Source: Symsagittifera roscoffensis | Lineage: Eukaryota; Xenacoelomorpha; Acoela; Convolutidae | DNA: 64,000 nt | Reading direction: 5' to 3' | Assembly: GCF_963678635.1 (NCBI RefSeq) | Contig: NC_087067.1 | Coordinates: forward strand, 24,309,547-24,373,546 | In this document: one piece after another, positions 14,401 to 27,553 of the stretch | Layout of the letters: the number at the start of each line of letters is the position of its first letter | Numbering within the stretch: the stretch's first letter is position 1 | Made by a program: the position numbers and the translations under genes | The notes under the pieces: model-generated | What the model was told of the DNA's origin: nothing | The model's database searches: none | The model's input: only the letters and a program-made list of their open reading frames with translations

Positions 14401-15858
14401 GAAGATCATGTTTTCGAGTTCCTTCCAGCAATCGAGGCGGCATAAAGGACAGCTTAAATGTGTCTCAATAAGCAACTTTTGAATTTGAAAAAAAATGCAT
14501 TTAAAAACTTCTTTTACTGTACTACCCCGCATTGACAAAGCTACATTTGCCATTAATTCTTACACAAATGCTTACAAGTGATTATTAAAGCGTATCTAAC
14601 ACAATTAAAACTAAAACTATTAAAATTGGGTTGTACATTGGGAAAAGTCAAAATAGTTGTCAAACACTGAATTAGAAAAAAATTAAAGATTTGTTTTCGA
14701 AATATGCAATTAAACAGAAAAAAACAGCATCATCTAAGAATTGAGAATACTAACCACTAACTAAAATTAATGGCTAAATGCGTGTTCTACGAAAACAGGG
14801 GCTAACTTATGGGACAAAAGAATGATCAAAAAAATTGTGGATTGTTATTTCGGTGGAAACCCTTTGAAATGTTCCCTCAGTACTAGAAATTAGTGTGTTT
14901 TTTATGCAAATAAACAATCATCATAATCATTATAAGCATAGAAATAATCATAATAATAATAATAATAATGACTGAAATAATAATCATCATAATAATCATA
15001 CTTATCAGAGTAGTGACAATATACATAATAATCATAATCGAAAGAATAAGAACAAGATCATAAAAAACATTAACAAAAATCATAATACGAAAATCATAAT
15101 CAGAATTGCAGTAATTTGGACAGCTTTTCATCCTGAAAAAGTTGACAGATTTGTTTTCATATGCCATTATATTGGCCGATGTTTTTACTCAATTATTTTG
15201 AAAAAATTATTGCCTACAGTCAGGATGATACTCGGTGTGAGCTTGCAGCCTCGAAAAACAAATTGCCGCAAACTGAAAAAATTGCCGTAATTTGACAAAA
15301 CACCGTAAATTTTCGCCGTTTTTTTGAAAACATTTCCAAAAAGACGAAATCTGCAATAAGTTGAAAAAAGATATACAAAACTTGATTGCTCGAAGAGTTT
15401 CCCGAGCACCTATTTACAAAGTAAGGAACTGTTATAAATAATCATGAATTTTGAATCGCCCAAAGCAAACAGAAACTTCCTTTGGTGATAATGTACTTCA
15501 AGTTTGAAGATCATGTTTTGGAGTTCCTTCCAGCAATCGAGGCGGCATAAAGGACAGCTTAAATGTGTCTCAATAAGCAACTTTTGAATTTGAAAAAAAA
15601 TGCATTTAAAAACTTCTTTTACAGTACTACCCCGCATTGAGAAAGCTACATTTGCCATTAATTCTTACACAAATGCTTACAAGTGATTATTAAAGTGTAT
15701 CTAACACAATTAAAACTAAAACTATTAAAATTGGGTTGTACATTGGGAAAAGTCAAATTAGTTGTCAAACACTGAATCAGAAAAAAATCAAAGTTTTGTT
15801 TTCGGAATATGCAAGTAAACAGAAAAAAACAGCATCATCTAAGAATTGAGAATACTAA
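8490..15858. repeat. Direct duplication, copy 2 (7,368 bp)
   Basis: This is the second copy of 1122-8489, in head-to-tail order. At the junction, repeat-family sequence ending AGAATACTAA (8481-8490) is joined to GTGTGTTTTTTTATAGTG. At the right end of copy 2 the family sequence continues instead as AATACTAATCACTAAC, so 8490/8491 is the novel joint. Only one to a few bases are shared at the breakpoint. No gene was recognised; the short frames here are repeat translations. Confidence 0.9.
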
Positions 15859-18800
15859 TCACTAACTAAAATTAATGGCTAAATGCGTGTTCTACGAAAA
15901 CAGGGGCTAACTTATGGGACAAAAGAATGATCAAAAAAGTTGTGGATTGTTATTTTGGTGGAAACCCTTTGAAATCTTCCCTCAGTACTAGAAATGAGTG
16001 TGTTTTTTATGCAAATAAACAATCATCATAATCATTATAAGCATAGAAATAATCATAACAACAATAATAATAATGACTGAAATATTAATCATCATAATAA
16101 TCATACTTATCAGAGAAGTGACAATATTCATAATAATAATAATCGAAAGAATAAGATTAAGGATAAAAAAACATTTAAAAAAATCGTAATACGAAAATCA
16201 TAATCAGAAATGAAGTATTTTGGACAGCTTTTTGTCCTGAAAAAGTTGACAGATTTGTTTTCATTTGCCATTATATTGGTTGATATTTTTACTCATTTTT
16301 TTAAAAAAATTATTGCATACAGTCGGGATGATACTCGGTGTGAGCTTGCAGTTTCGAAAAACAAATTGCCGCAAACTGAAACATTTGCCGTAATTTGACA
16401 AAACACCGTGAATTTTTGCCGTCTTTTTGAAAACTTTTTTAAAAAGACGAAATCTGCAATAAGTTGAAAAAAGATATACAAAACTTGATTGATCGAAGAG
16501 TTTCCCGAGCAGCTATTAACAGAGTAAGGAATTGTTATTAATAATCATGAATTTTGAATCGCCCCAAAGCAAACAGAAAATTCCTTTGGTGATAATTTAC
16601 ATCAAGTTTAAAGATCATATTTTGTAGTTCCTTCCAGCAATCGAGGCGGCATAAATGACAGCTTGAATGTGTCTCAACAAGCAACTTTTGAATTAGAAAA
16701 AAATGCAATTAAAAACTTCTTTTACACTAGTACCCCGCATTGACAAAGCTACGACTGCAACCAATTCTTATACAAAAGTTTACAAGTGAGTACTTAAATG
16801 TATCTAACACCATTAAAATTAAAACTAATAAAATCGGGTTGTACAATGGAAAAGTCAAAATATAGTCAAAAACTGAATAAGAAAAAAGTAAAAAATTTGT
16901 TATCGAAATATGCAATTAAACATTAAAAAAAAGATCATCTAAGAATTGATTTTGGATTGGTCATTTTGATTTTTCAAATTCTGACGAAGACTCAAAAAGA
17001 CCTTAGCTGAAAACCGTTTTGCCGCTGCAGTGGAAATTATATCATTAATTCATATGCCGGCCTTTTTTGCAATTTTCGAGAAAACATTGCAACCCCCGTA
17101 AAAAAATAGGTCCAAAAATTTACAACTTGTTTTCACCCTTCAAAACTAGTATCTTGCCTTCTTAGGCGTCTTGAGAAAAAATTGAAGAATGTAGTCCAAA
17201 ACGAGTACAACAGGGTTAGTTGAAAAAATTGTTGGTGAAAAAGTATCGGAAAATGACAAGTCTTTTTTTTGTGAATATTTAAGCAATCAATAAATTGCAT
17301 TTTGCAAAAAACGCTCATTAGTTGATGCTTTTGTAGAAGTTTTAGAAAATGCTATTTTTTGGTACTATGGTTTTGATAATATTGATTACACCCTATTGAC
17401 GATAAGTGACATTTTTACAAACCGAGAGGCGTCCCCTTAAACCCTTTGAAATGTTCCCTCAGTACTAGAAACTAGTGTTTTTTTTAATGCAAATAAACAA
17501 TCATCATAACAATAATGAGCATAATTTTTAATCATAATAACAATTATAATAATGACTGAAATATTAATCATCAGAATAATCATACTTATCAGAACAGTGA
17601 CAATATCCATATTAATCATAATCGAAAGAATAAGAACAAGGATCATTAAAAACATTAACAGAAATCATAATACGAAAATCATAATCAGAAGTGCAGTAAT
17701 TTGGACAGCTTTTCATCCTGAAAAAGTGACAGATTTGTTTTCATTTGCCATTATATTGGCCCATACTTTTACTCAATTATTTTGAAAAAATTATTGCCTA
17801 CAGTCGGGATGATACTCGGTGTGAGCTTGCAGCCTCGAAAAACAAGTTTCCGCAAACTGAAAAAATTGCCGTAATTTGACAAAACACCGTGAATTTTCGC
17901 CGTATTTTTGAAAACATTTCCAAAAAGACGAAATCTGCAATAAGTTGAAAAAAAACATACAAAACTTGATTGCTCGAAGAGTTTCCCGATCACCTATTTA
18001 CAAAGTAAGGAATTGTTATTAATAATCATGAATTTTGAATCGCCCAAAGCAAACAGAAACTTCCTTTGGTGATAATGTACCTCAAGTTTGAAGATCATAT
18101 TTTGGAGTTCCTTCCAGCAATCGAGGCGGCATAAATGACAGCTTAAATGTGTCTCAACAAGCAACTTTTGAATTAGAAAAAAATGCAATTAAAAACTTTT
18201 TTTTACACTAGTACCCCGCATTGACAAAGCTACGATTGCAACCAATTCTTATACAAATGTTTACAAGTGAGTATTTAAATGTATCTAACACCATTAAAAT
18301 TAAAACTAATAAAATCGGGTTGTACAATGGAAAAGTCAAAATATAGTCAAAAACTGAATAAGAAAAAAGTAAAAAATTTGTTATCGAAATATGCAATTAA
18401 ACATTAAAAAAAAGATCATCTAAGAATTGATTTTGGATTGGTCATTTTGATTTTTCAAGCACTGACGAAGACTTAAAAAGACCTTATTTGAAATCCGTTT
18501 TGCCGCTGCAGTGGAAATTATATCATTAATTCATATGCCGGCCTTTTTTGCAACTTTCGAGAAAACATTGCAACCCCCGTAAAAAAATAGGTCCAAAAAT
18601 TTACAACTTGTTTTCACCCTTCAAAACTAGTATCTTGCCTTCTTAGGCGTCTTGAGAAAAAATTGAAGAATGTAGTCCAAAACGAGTACAACAGGGTTAG
18701 TACTGGAGGAAGGATACGTTGTGTGGTGAAGGAAATCTTTTTATGACTTGGTGAAAGATGTTCAAAGCGTTACTAAAAAAAGACAATTCGAAAACTTTCA

Positions 18801-21420
18801 AAACCATGATATTGCACAGCAATTAAGCAGTTTATGACACGATAAAGCAATTTTCTAACAAAAAATAAAGTATTTCGAACCAAGCAAAGCAGTTCAATCC
18901 AATTGTCTAATAGCAGCATAAAAACACCCATTTTTCAGAAAAAAGAGACGGTTCAAATGGAGATATATTTCCTTGTTATTTGTTATTTGAAAAAATTTTT
19001 GGTGAAAAAATATCGGAAGTTGACAAGTTTTTGATTTTTTTGTGACGTTTTAAGCAATCAATAAATTGCATTTTGCAAAAAATGCTCATTAGTTGATGCT
19101 TTTGTAGAAACTTTAGAAAATGCTATTTTTGGTACTACGGTTTTGATAATATTGATTACACCCTATTAACGATAAGTGACATTTTTACATACCGAGAGGC
19201 GTCCCCTTAAAGTCTTTGAAATGTTCCCTCAGTACTAGAAACTAGTGTTTTTTTTAATGCAAATAAACAATCATCATAACAATATTGAGCATAATATTAA
19301 TCATAATAACAATTATAATAATGACTGAAATATTAATCATTAGAATAATCATACTTATCAGTGACAATATTCATATTAATCTTAATCGAAAGAATAAGAA
19401 CAAGGAGCATAAAAAACATTAACAAAAATCATAATACGAAAATCATAATCAGAATTTGGACAGCTTTTCATCCTGGAAAAGTTGACAAATTTGTTTTTAT
19501 TTGCCATTATATTGGCCGATGTTTTAACTCAGTTATTTTGAAAAAATTATTGCCTACAATCGGGATGATACTCGGTGTGAGCTTGCAGCCTCGAAAAACA
19601 AATTGCCGCAAACTGAAACATTTGCCGTAATTTGACAAAACACCGTGAATTTTTACCGTATTTTTGAAAACTTTTCCAAAAAGACGAAATCTGCAATAAG
19701 TTGAAAAAAGATATATAAAACTTGATTGGTCAAAGAGTTTCCCGAGCACCTATTCACAGAGTAAGGAATTGTTCTTAATAATCATGAATTTTGAATCGCC
19801 CAAAGCAAACAGAATCTTCCACTGGTGATAATGTAGTTCAAGTTTGAAGATCATATTTTGGAGTTCCTTCCAGCAATCGAGGCGGCATAAATGACAGCTT
19901 AAATGTGTCTCAACAAGCAACTTTTGAATTAGAAAAAAATGCAATTAAAAACTTCTTTTACACTACTACTACGCATTGACAAAACTACATTTGCCATTAA
20001 TTCTTATACAAAAGTTTACAAGTGATTATTAAAGTGTATCTAACACAATTAAAACTAAAACTATTAAAATTGGGTTGTACATTGGGAAAAGTCAAATTAG
20101 TTGTCAAACACTGAATCAGAAAAAAATCAAAGTTTTGTTTTCGGAATATGCAAGTAAACAGAAAAAAACAGCATCATCTAAGAATTGAGAATACTAATCA
20201 CTAACTAAAATTAATGGCTAAATGCGTGTTCTACGAAAACAGGGGCTAACTTATGGGACAAAAGAATGATCAAAAAAGTTGTGGATTGTTATTTTGGTGG
20301 AAACCCTTTGAAATCTTCCCTCAGTACTAGAAATGAGTGTGTTTTTTATGCAAATAAACAATCATCATAATCATTATAAGCATAGAAATAATCATAACAA
20401 CAATAATAATAATGACTGAAATATTAATCATCATAATAATCATACTTATCAGAGAAGTGACAATATTCATAATAATAATAATCGAAAGAATAAGATTAAG
20501 GATAAAAAAACATTTAAAAAAATCGTAATACGAAAATCATAATCAGAATTTGGACAGCTTTTCATCCTGGAAAAGTTGACAGATTTGTTTTCATTTGCCA
20601 TTATATTGGCCGATATTTTTACTCAACTTTTTTGAAAAAGTTATTGCTTACAGTCGGGATGATACTCGGTGTGAGCTTGCAGCCTCGAAAAACAAATTGC
20701 CGCAAATTGAAACATTTGCCGTAATTTGACAAAACACCGTGAACTTTTGCCGTCTTTTTGAAAACTGTTTTAAAAAGACGAAATCTGCAATAAGTTGAAA
20801 AAAGATATACAAAACTTGATTGATCGAAGAGTTTCTCGAGCACCTATTAACAGAGTAAGGAATTTTTATTAATAGTCAAGAATTTTGAATCGCCCAAAGC
20901 AAGCAGAAAGTTCCTTTGGTGATAATGTACTTCAAGTTTGAAGATCATTTTTTGGAGTTCCTTCCAGCAATCGAGGCGGCATAAAAGACAGCTCAGATAA
21001 GTCTCAACAAGCAACTTTTGAATTAGAAAAAAATGCAATTAAAAACTTATTTTACACTACCACCCCGCATTGACAAAGCTACGATTGCAAATAATTCTTA
21101 TACAAATGTTCACAAATGAATATTTAGTTGTATCTAACACAATCGAAACTGAAACTAATAAAATTGGGTTGTACAATGGGAAAAGTCAAAATGGTTGTCA
21201 AAAACTGAATCAGAAAAAAAATCAAAGTTTTGTTATCGAAATATGCATTAAACAGAAAAACCAGCATCATTTAGGAATTGAGGATACTAATTGCTCACTA
21301 AAATCAATGACTGAATGCGTATTCTACGAAAACAGGGGTTACTATTTGGGACAAGAGAATGATGAAAAAAATTGTGGATTGTTCATTTTGATTTTTCGAT
21401 CTCAGACGAAGTCCTAAAAA
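15859..21420. repeat. Continuation of the ~1.1-kb repeat cluster, with a secondary duplication and a deletion
   Basis: The same unit landmarks continue, with microsatellite tracts near 16020-16205, 17497-17690, 19266-19455 and 20353-20545. The segment of about 15660-16225 recurs near-identically at about 19998-20545 (offset about 4,338). The block at 17150-17260 resembles 18645-19020 but lacks about 280 bp after ACAGGGTTAGT (17220), so it is a deleted variant. Divergence between units is higher than between the two 7,368-bp copies, so the cluster is older than that duplication. Confidence 0.8.
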
Positions 21421-21789
21421 GACCTTATTTGAAAACCGTTTTGGAGCTGCAGGGAAAATAATAATACCATTAAGTCATATGCCAGCCTTTTTTGCAACTT
21501 TGCACAGATGCGAGTAAAAATTTACACCAGTAGTATATGTCGGGTCAGTTCAGCGGGATTGGGGGCTAGAACGGTTAAAACGGTTAAAATGATTTTTAAC
21601 CGTTTTTGAATTTTTTTCTACAAATGCTTTTAACATCTTTCACCAAGTCATAAAAAAATTTCCTTCACCACACATGGTATCATCTTTTAGTACTATTTTT
21701 ACTAACCCGATGGTACTCGTTTCGGACGACATTCTTCAAGTTTTTCTCAAAACGCCTAAGAAGGCAAGATACTAATTTTGAAGGGTGAA

Positions 21790-22290
21790 AACAGGTTGTA
21801 ACATTTTAGACAAAGTTTTTATACTGGGGTGCGAAGTTTTTATACTGGGGTGCCAATGTATTAAGAGAGGGAATAAGTTTCCCAATGTATTAAAATACCA
21901 GGCTTCAGATGGTAAGTTTCAGATGGTAAGTTTTTTTTCGGCGCCCGATTTTCCCATGCATAGTGTATAGATTTCCCTATGTATAAGAAAAACATTGTAG
22001 CGAATTAAGAACTCATTAGGTAATAAGATTCCCAATTTATTACGATGGTAAGGTTTCAGATGATAAGATGGTAAGTTTCAGAAAAATTTTTCGCGCCCGA
22101 TCTTACCATGTTTTACGATAGTGTTTAGATTCCCCATGTATTAGGATAGTGTACAGATATCCCTATATATAAGGTTAGAAATTCATTGTATTAACATAGG
22201 GAATAGGTTTCGCAATGATATAAGATAGGGAATGGTAAAGTTTCAGTGCGATGGTAAGAAAATGGTAAGAAAAACGAAAATTTTTTGGAT
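21790..22290. repeat. Sub-terminal short repeats in left arm
   Basis: Short motifs recur many times here: TACTGGGGTGC twice, GATGGTAAGTTTCAGA-like several times, and CCCAATGTATTA / AGGGAATAG-type pairs. The same set occurs inverted at about 37480-37880, and a single AACATAGGGAATAG copy occurs at about 29515. Dense sub-terminal repeats are often transposase or replication-protein binding sites in DNA transposons; that role is only inferred here. Confidence 0.5.
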
Positions 22291-25200
22291 TTTGTGTGGA
22301 AATGTCTAATTTTTTCGCAAAGATCTCGGTATAGTTATGTAATTTTTGAGTATTAAATGTAGAATGTGTAGTGAAGAGATTATGGTTATTGGTTCATGGT
22401 AAGTCCTTGGTAAGATGTGGAAAAATTTGGAAATGTTTATAAGAAATGATATTTTTCAAAAAACTTCAAAACATGATAAAATTTGATATAATCTGACTTA
22501 ATAACTATTTTATTAGATGATCCTTTTTTTAAACTGTTTTCAATCTAGCTTCAACCAACTATGCTGAAACCTACTGAAACCTTAAAAAACTTCAAAATTT
22601 TGGAAAAAAAAGCAAAAATTTCAAGTTTTTTGAAAAAATTACAACAATTTCAGAGTTTTTGGAAAAATTTGCAAAAATTTCAGGTTTTTGGAAAAAATTG
22701 CAGATATCTCAAGGTTTTGGCAGGTTTTTTGTTGCTTTTGATCTAATTCAAAAAATTATGGATTAGTTCAGAAATTAAAATTAAGCTCAAACTGTATTTC
22801 AATTGGTATCATGCTGAGACGCTGATAAAAAAACTTTGAATGGAAATATGGATTTTTCCACAATTTTCTCTCAAACTAATCAAGTACGATAAAATGTACC
22901 CTAATTTTTTCTAAAAAGTGGTTTATATAATGCTCTGAACACATAAAGCTCATATTAGCTGAATCAATAATGATACTTCCAATTTCTCGGGAAAATAGGG
23001 TAATTAATCGTACTTTTCCAGAAAGTAAAAATTAATCAAATCTATCCAAATTTTACGTTCTTAATTTTTCATTTGTTTGACAATAGTTTTTTGTCCAATT
23101 CAAGGAGAATTCATTTTAGAATCTCAATTCAATTGAACAATAAGAGCAATATTCATCAAAATTTGTAGATCAAACTCCATGATCCAGCTGCTCCTCAGTT
23201 TTTTCTCAAAGAATAACCCAAACTCGTACAAAAATTACAAATTCGGAGACGTTTTTAACATTTTTATTAATAATAAGTTCCAGATCATTGAAAAAAATTG
23301 ATAATTTTACTGCTAAAATTGACTAAAAATGGGGTATATTTCTCTTAACAGTATATTAGATTGTATGATATTCAACAAAATCTTCATCAAAACTGATGAT
23401 TATCTCTCTGTTGCTTCTACAACATAATTTTCATGGTTTTTCCATAAAAATTTTCTTTGTCTTAAGCTTATTCTTGCTTTCTGCTTTTTGCATGTTTTCG
23501 CTCATGAACTCACTTGGCAAGAAAATTTAGTTAAAACTGAGGAATTTAGGAGAAAATAGTATCAATTGAACGAACAATTTGTTGGCAGAGATAAAGTTAG
23601 AAATGATAAAGTCTAATTATTACCATTTATTTTTACATGTTCTCCTTTAGGTTCCGTTGTTTAGTTGCTACAGCAAACTATTTCAGCAAAAACGCAACTC
23701 TTGAGATCATTAACTTTCACTTTTCTAGCATAATAGCTTGTAATTCGCTTTTTGTTTTTAATTTTTGAAATTTTCTCAAAAATGTCGAGGTGAGAAAGAA
23801 TTGCTGCTATTTTAAGCATTCGAAAGCACATGTATAATTTGAGCATATAAAGGTGTGTTTTTACGTCGATTTCTTAGAATAAATTAAGAGCAGTTCTATT
23901 GTTCATAATATGCAAAACCTTTGGAAGTAGAAGTACGCAAGCGAACTTAATTCCATGTTTCTGCAACATTTATAACATCTAGAAAATCTGTTCTCAAAAA
24001 CATCGATTACGGAAAGGAAATCATGGTGCAAACTGTAAAAATTGAATAACTTTGCGAACTTTATTAAGCAAAAACTCTATAATTCAACATAATTTTCTAA
24101 TTGAAAAAAAAAATTAAAGCTTAACAGAAGTAAATTTTTACTGTGGGTCTAGTTGAAGTTTTTCTTCATAGAATTAAGAAATCAAACATCTGGTTCTGCT
24201 AAAGTATTAGTTTGTTTAGAATTATTCAGCAGGCTCCATATTATTTTCTCTAAAAATCTTTCTACATCAAGTTTTTTTATCCGAAAGAATGAAATGTAGA
24301 TCTTCAAAGCAAATTTTGATTTTTGCTTCATGTATCATCTTCCAAAAGATGTTGGAGTTGAGTTTACTTCACAACAAATTCAAATTATTTTCAAAAATCT
24401 GAACTTCCATATAAGTTGACCTAGTATATCAAATGACATTACACTTTTATGTTGGATTTTTGTATGATGTAAAATATAAGCTCAATTTTAATAAAAAACC
24501 TCTAAACCCTTAATGAATTAAATTGAGTTTATGTCTCAATTTGATTTTTTCTCAGTTTTTGCTTCATCTACTATCTTCCAACTTAATCCAAATTGAATGA
24601 ATAAACCTTCAAATTATTTTTTCGACCTATAACAGTATGTTGCTGTTTCAACTCTGAATTTCTATTCTGAAGTAAAATTTTGGTCGAGAATGATGTATAT
24701 TTTTATCTTGAAATTTTCAAATGTTAGCAAAACATACGTTTTCCAGGTCAGTTATCAATTTCTTTTCTGAATCGTAAAAAAAGCAAAAGAAAACCATAAT
24801 TCTTAGTAAATCAATCCCCAATATCTGCTTCGCACTACTCTTTGATTAATTTTACAAGCAATAAGCAAGGAAAACTTTACAATGGTCACTAGGTAAATTC
24901 TTTCAATTAATCGATGTTTTATAAATATTCAGTTTTTTATAGTAATTCAACAAATACTTAAGCACTCATTAGTGTATGTGATTCACTTTTACTACCAATT
25001 TATCGCAACAAAATCCCCACAAGCTGGCAACCAATGGAGTTTTTACTGTAGATTAAAGATTTTCGGATCGATTTCCATTGAAAGTTTCAAGACAACGTGA
25101 ACTCGGTTGTTGCTGGTTTTATCATCAATCAGAACCTTTGAATTTGACAGAACAAGAATAATGATGAAAAACTGTAGAATTTTTACTAGATGATTTTCAA

Positions 25201-25293
25201 ATTTTTCGTATAGTCTTTTCAGTTTCAGTAAAAAAATTATTATTCAAAGTATTTTCTATTATGTTTTTTAAAATATATATATATCAATTTTAC

Positions 25294-25640
25294 CTTCACT
25301 TGAGTGTGTTTTGAGACTGCTGAGCACATGATTTAACATTATGTTGACAATGCTTTTTCTTGATATGATTAGTAAATTCCTCCCTGCTATATGTATAAAA
25401 GTTACAATTGGAACACTTTAAAACGCCACGGTGCTTTTGATGTCTTGAAGCGTGTAAGCGAGTGTATGCTGTGCCAGATTCAGGACATGCAATTATTTCG
25501 TTTCTATTCAGTAACGGCATCTCATTAAGTAGAAAAAGAAAAAATAGAAGGTTTAGATTGTCCCAATTTTTTAGAAAAAAATAGTTGAATAGCCTCAAAA
25601 ATGAATAAAAATGATTATAAAAAGCAAATTTTTTAACCAA
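25294..25640 (-). pseudogene. C2H2 zinc-finger exon in left arm, truncated by a frameshift
   Basis: Reading leftward, an exon-like core (25503 to 25294) follows an AG at 25504-25505 and ends at a GTAAAA donor at 25293. It encodes one good C2H2 finger (C-x2-C-x12-H-x4-H; CSNCNFYTYSREEFTNH begins it) preceded by a degenerate finger whose second Cys is replaced by Ser (CPES). The right-arm homologue has one extra base just before the donor. The left copy is therefore frameshifted and hits TGA at its 3' end. The N-terminal part of the open frame (hydrophobic, Phe/Leu-rich) lies before the likely acceptor and is probably intron. A DNA- or RNA-binding role is inferred from the finger only. Confidence 0.55.
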
Positions 25641-25734
25641 TTGTTTTTAACGTGAAAGAAAATCAGAATTGATTTGCAATTTAGCCTAGCTGCAATAAAA
25701 TTTATCTAATCTAACCATGCAGTTTTCAAAAGTT

Positions 25735-25925
25735 TTGCTATCAACCAATCAGAATCGAGCATTAACTATAAGGAAAGTTTTATCTTTTCTGATATCAACC
25801 AATCAGAATCGACTTTCAATGGTCATGGAATTTTTAATAATTTTTATGTCAACCAATCAAAACTGAGTTCTCCTTCTCATAGATTTTTCAACAATTTTGA
25901 TATCAAATAATCAGAATTGAATATT
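25735..25925 (-). promoter_or_regulatory. Spaced CCAAT-motif cluster, left arm inner end
   Basis: ATCAACCAATCAGAATCGA-like elements repeat at about 25741, 25793, 25850 and 25901, roughly 50-58 bp apart. They lie directly upstream of the leftward zinc-finger exon. The mirrored right-arm cluster has the same relation to its exon. CCAAT boxes at regular spacing fit an NF-Y-type promoter array, which is an inference. Confidence 0.45.
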
Positions 25926-25963
25926 TTTTTGGTAACATTGTAGTTGGAAATCAACTAAACTGA

Positions 25964-26614
25964 ATCCAGTTTTTTCTAAAAGTGAACTGTTTATGTTTAA
26001 AAAAAATTAATCATGATTTGAAAAATGTCTATCAAAAATCATTTGACATTCCTCGAGTAACTTTACAAGAAAAAAAAGAAAAAATTTCAATTAATTTTTT
26101 TATTGATGAAAAAGATGTTGACTCTTACTTTTTTCATAAATTTTTGGACGTTTATATTGCTCAAAATAGAGTTCTCCGACTAAGTAAAGGTCTCTTCGGA
26201 GAAACTTACTCAGTCAAAGAGTTTACTTTTGATCCACATATTGCTTATCAAAGCTTCAAACTTACGGCTGAATTACACCTCACAAGGAAAGAAATTTTGT
26301 TTATTCTCGAGAATTTAGAATTAACCAAAAAATCGTACGATAATTTATCAAAATCTCTTTTTATCCCCTACCAAATACCCAAATTTGTAAAAATTTCCCT
26401 GCAAAGTTCTTTATTCCTTCCTTTCTTTAAAGATTTTCAAAATTCAAATTCCTGCTTGATTCGGTTTGGAATCAGTTTTCCAGAGTTTTGCCTTGAAAAT
26501 TTCATCAACTTTAAGTTATCCTCCCAAATTTACAGAAAAATCAAAAAACTTGACTATCTACTCAAAAATCAACAATTTCTCATTGATTACATACAAAAAA
26601 TTCAATTATCTTGA
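25964..26614 (+). CDS. Unknown ORF in the interior of the inverted-repeat element (possible exon)
   Basis: This frame is open from just after a TGA at 25961 to TGA at 26612, about 210 codons from the first alternative start (GTG 25982). There is no early in-frame ATG, so it is more likely an internal exon or a decayed gene than a complete CDS. The product would be a Lys/Phe-rich soluble protein of mixed helix and strand with no signal peptide and no membrane segment. Two regions look ordered: FFIDEKDVDSYFFHKFLDVY, and a charged helix near LTRKEILFILENLELTKKSY. A CCAG acceptor-like site sits at 25966-25969. It lies just inside the left arm. I do not recognise the family. Confidence 0.35.
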   Translation: MQFFLKVNCLCLKKINHDLKNVYQKSFDIPRVTLQEKKEKISINFFIDEKDVDSYFFHKFLDVYIAQNRVLRLSKGLFGETYSVKEFTFDPHIAYQSFKLTAELHLTRKEILFILENLELTKKSYDNLSKSLFIPYQIPKFVKISLQSSLFLPFFKDFQNSNSCLIRFGISFPEFCLENFINFKLSSQIYRKIKKLDYLLKNQQFLIDYIQKIQLS

Positions 26615-27130
26615 TGAAAAATTTTGTAGGGATGCTACTTGTTTGCTATTCTTTTATTACTTAAATCGGCAATATTTCCTAATTTTACAGAAAACAACTT
26701 TTGGTCGTTTATTTTTGCAATTGCTTTTGTGTATATTTTTATTTATTTGGAAGATTTAAGTCCTTAAAAATTTCTCTGCTTGGATACGCCAACTAGTACA
26801 AAAAATAAACAATTTTGTGATTGGAAAGCACAATATCCAAAATGGAGCTTTGTTTCCGATTGGTCACGACTTTTATCCAAGAATGCCGTAAAAGGAAGCT
26901 GAAATCTGATTGGACACGACTACCATCCAAAAAGGGAAAACCAATTCTGATTGGTCAAACCCACACATTCGAGTTGAAGGTACCCCTAACTCCTAAGTAA
27001 AAACTGTTTTATTTTCAACTTAACTACCGTCAACTACTCCTCTCTCAGCTCTAAATACCTTAATTTCAACTTGTCTTCCGTCAGCTACCCCTCTCTCAGC
27101 TCTTTCTTGTTTTTACTCTATAACTCAGTT
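26615..27130. other. Gene-free stretch with CCAAT-type and pyrimidine repeats
   Basis: Inverted CCAAT motifs (GATTGGTCACGAC-like) recur at about 26819, 26858, 26910 and 26953. A segment of about 58 bp ending CCTCTCTCAGCTCT is present twice in tandem (about 27020-27053 and 27080-27110). These look regulatory or minisatellite-like. The short frame at 26466-26759 overlaps the previous ORF and has no distinctive content. Confidence 0.35.
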
Positions 27131-27307
27131 TATTGATCAAAAAGATCTTCTCAGTGGAAAACAGCAACCTCATGTACTCTGTAGAATTTTCGCCTGAGCG
27201 CCAAACAGTCTCTGGAGTTTTTCTGGCACGAATGCAAATCCCAATCCAAGTCTGGCACATGGTGGAAGTCTGGCACATGGTGGAATCCACGTCTGGCACA
27301 TGTGGGA

Positions 27308-27553
27308 ATGAACTACCCCGAGGCTCCTGACTCAAGATTTGTGGTTCAACCAGTCGACGATTTCCTCCTTCCTTGGGAGGATGCAGGATCAGCCGAAAAC
27401 CCCATCACAAAAGATGAAGATTAATGTTTCTCAGAAAAAGTGACACCTCAAAACACTCCTCCATAACAACCACCAGCAATGGAACCTCGTCCAGCTCTGC
27501 AATCTATAGAGAACCGCCAGAACTCTTCTGCTGCTCGACAGCTCTTTGATTAA
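27308..27553 (+). pseudogene. Broken coding remnant with two in-frame TAA codons
   Basis: From ATG 27308 a single frame runs 82 codons to TAA at 27551-27553, interrupted by TAA at 27422-27424 and a second TAA about 14 codons later. Composition is unlike the AT-rich surroundings: the first piece is acidic and Pro-rich (VQPVDDFLLPWEDAG) and the last piece reads MEPRPALQSIENRQNSSAAR before the final stop. Local GC is clearly higher than either side. Upstream, the unit GTCTGGCACATGGTGGAA recurs three times (about 27248-27305). I read it as a decayed exon of unknown function; the alternative is chance opening in a GC-rich island. Confidence 0.4.

Larger units (their letters stand above)
21583..25905 (+). 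repeat. Left arm of the large inverted repeat
   Basis: The reverse complement of this arm matches about 34075-38135. The outer end begins near GATTTTTAACCGTTTTTGAA. Sub-terminal sequence (21790-22280) is rich in GGTAAGTTTCAGATGGTAAG-like and CCCAATGTATTA-like short repeats. Next comes an AT-rich stretch with reiterated CAAAAATTTCA/TTTTTGGAAAAA motifs (22560-22720). The rest is non-coding apart from the zinc-finger exon near the inner end. Short frames at 22561 and 23661 are low-complexity. Confidence 0.75.
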
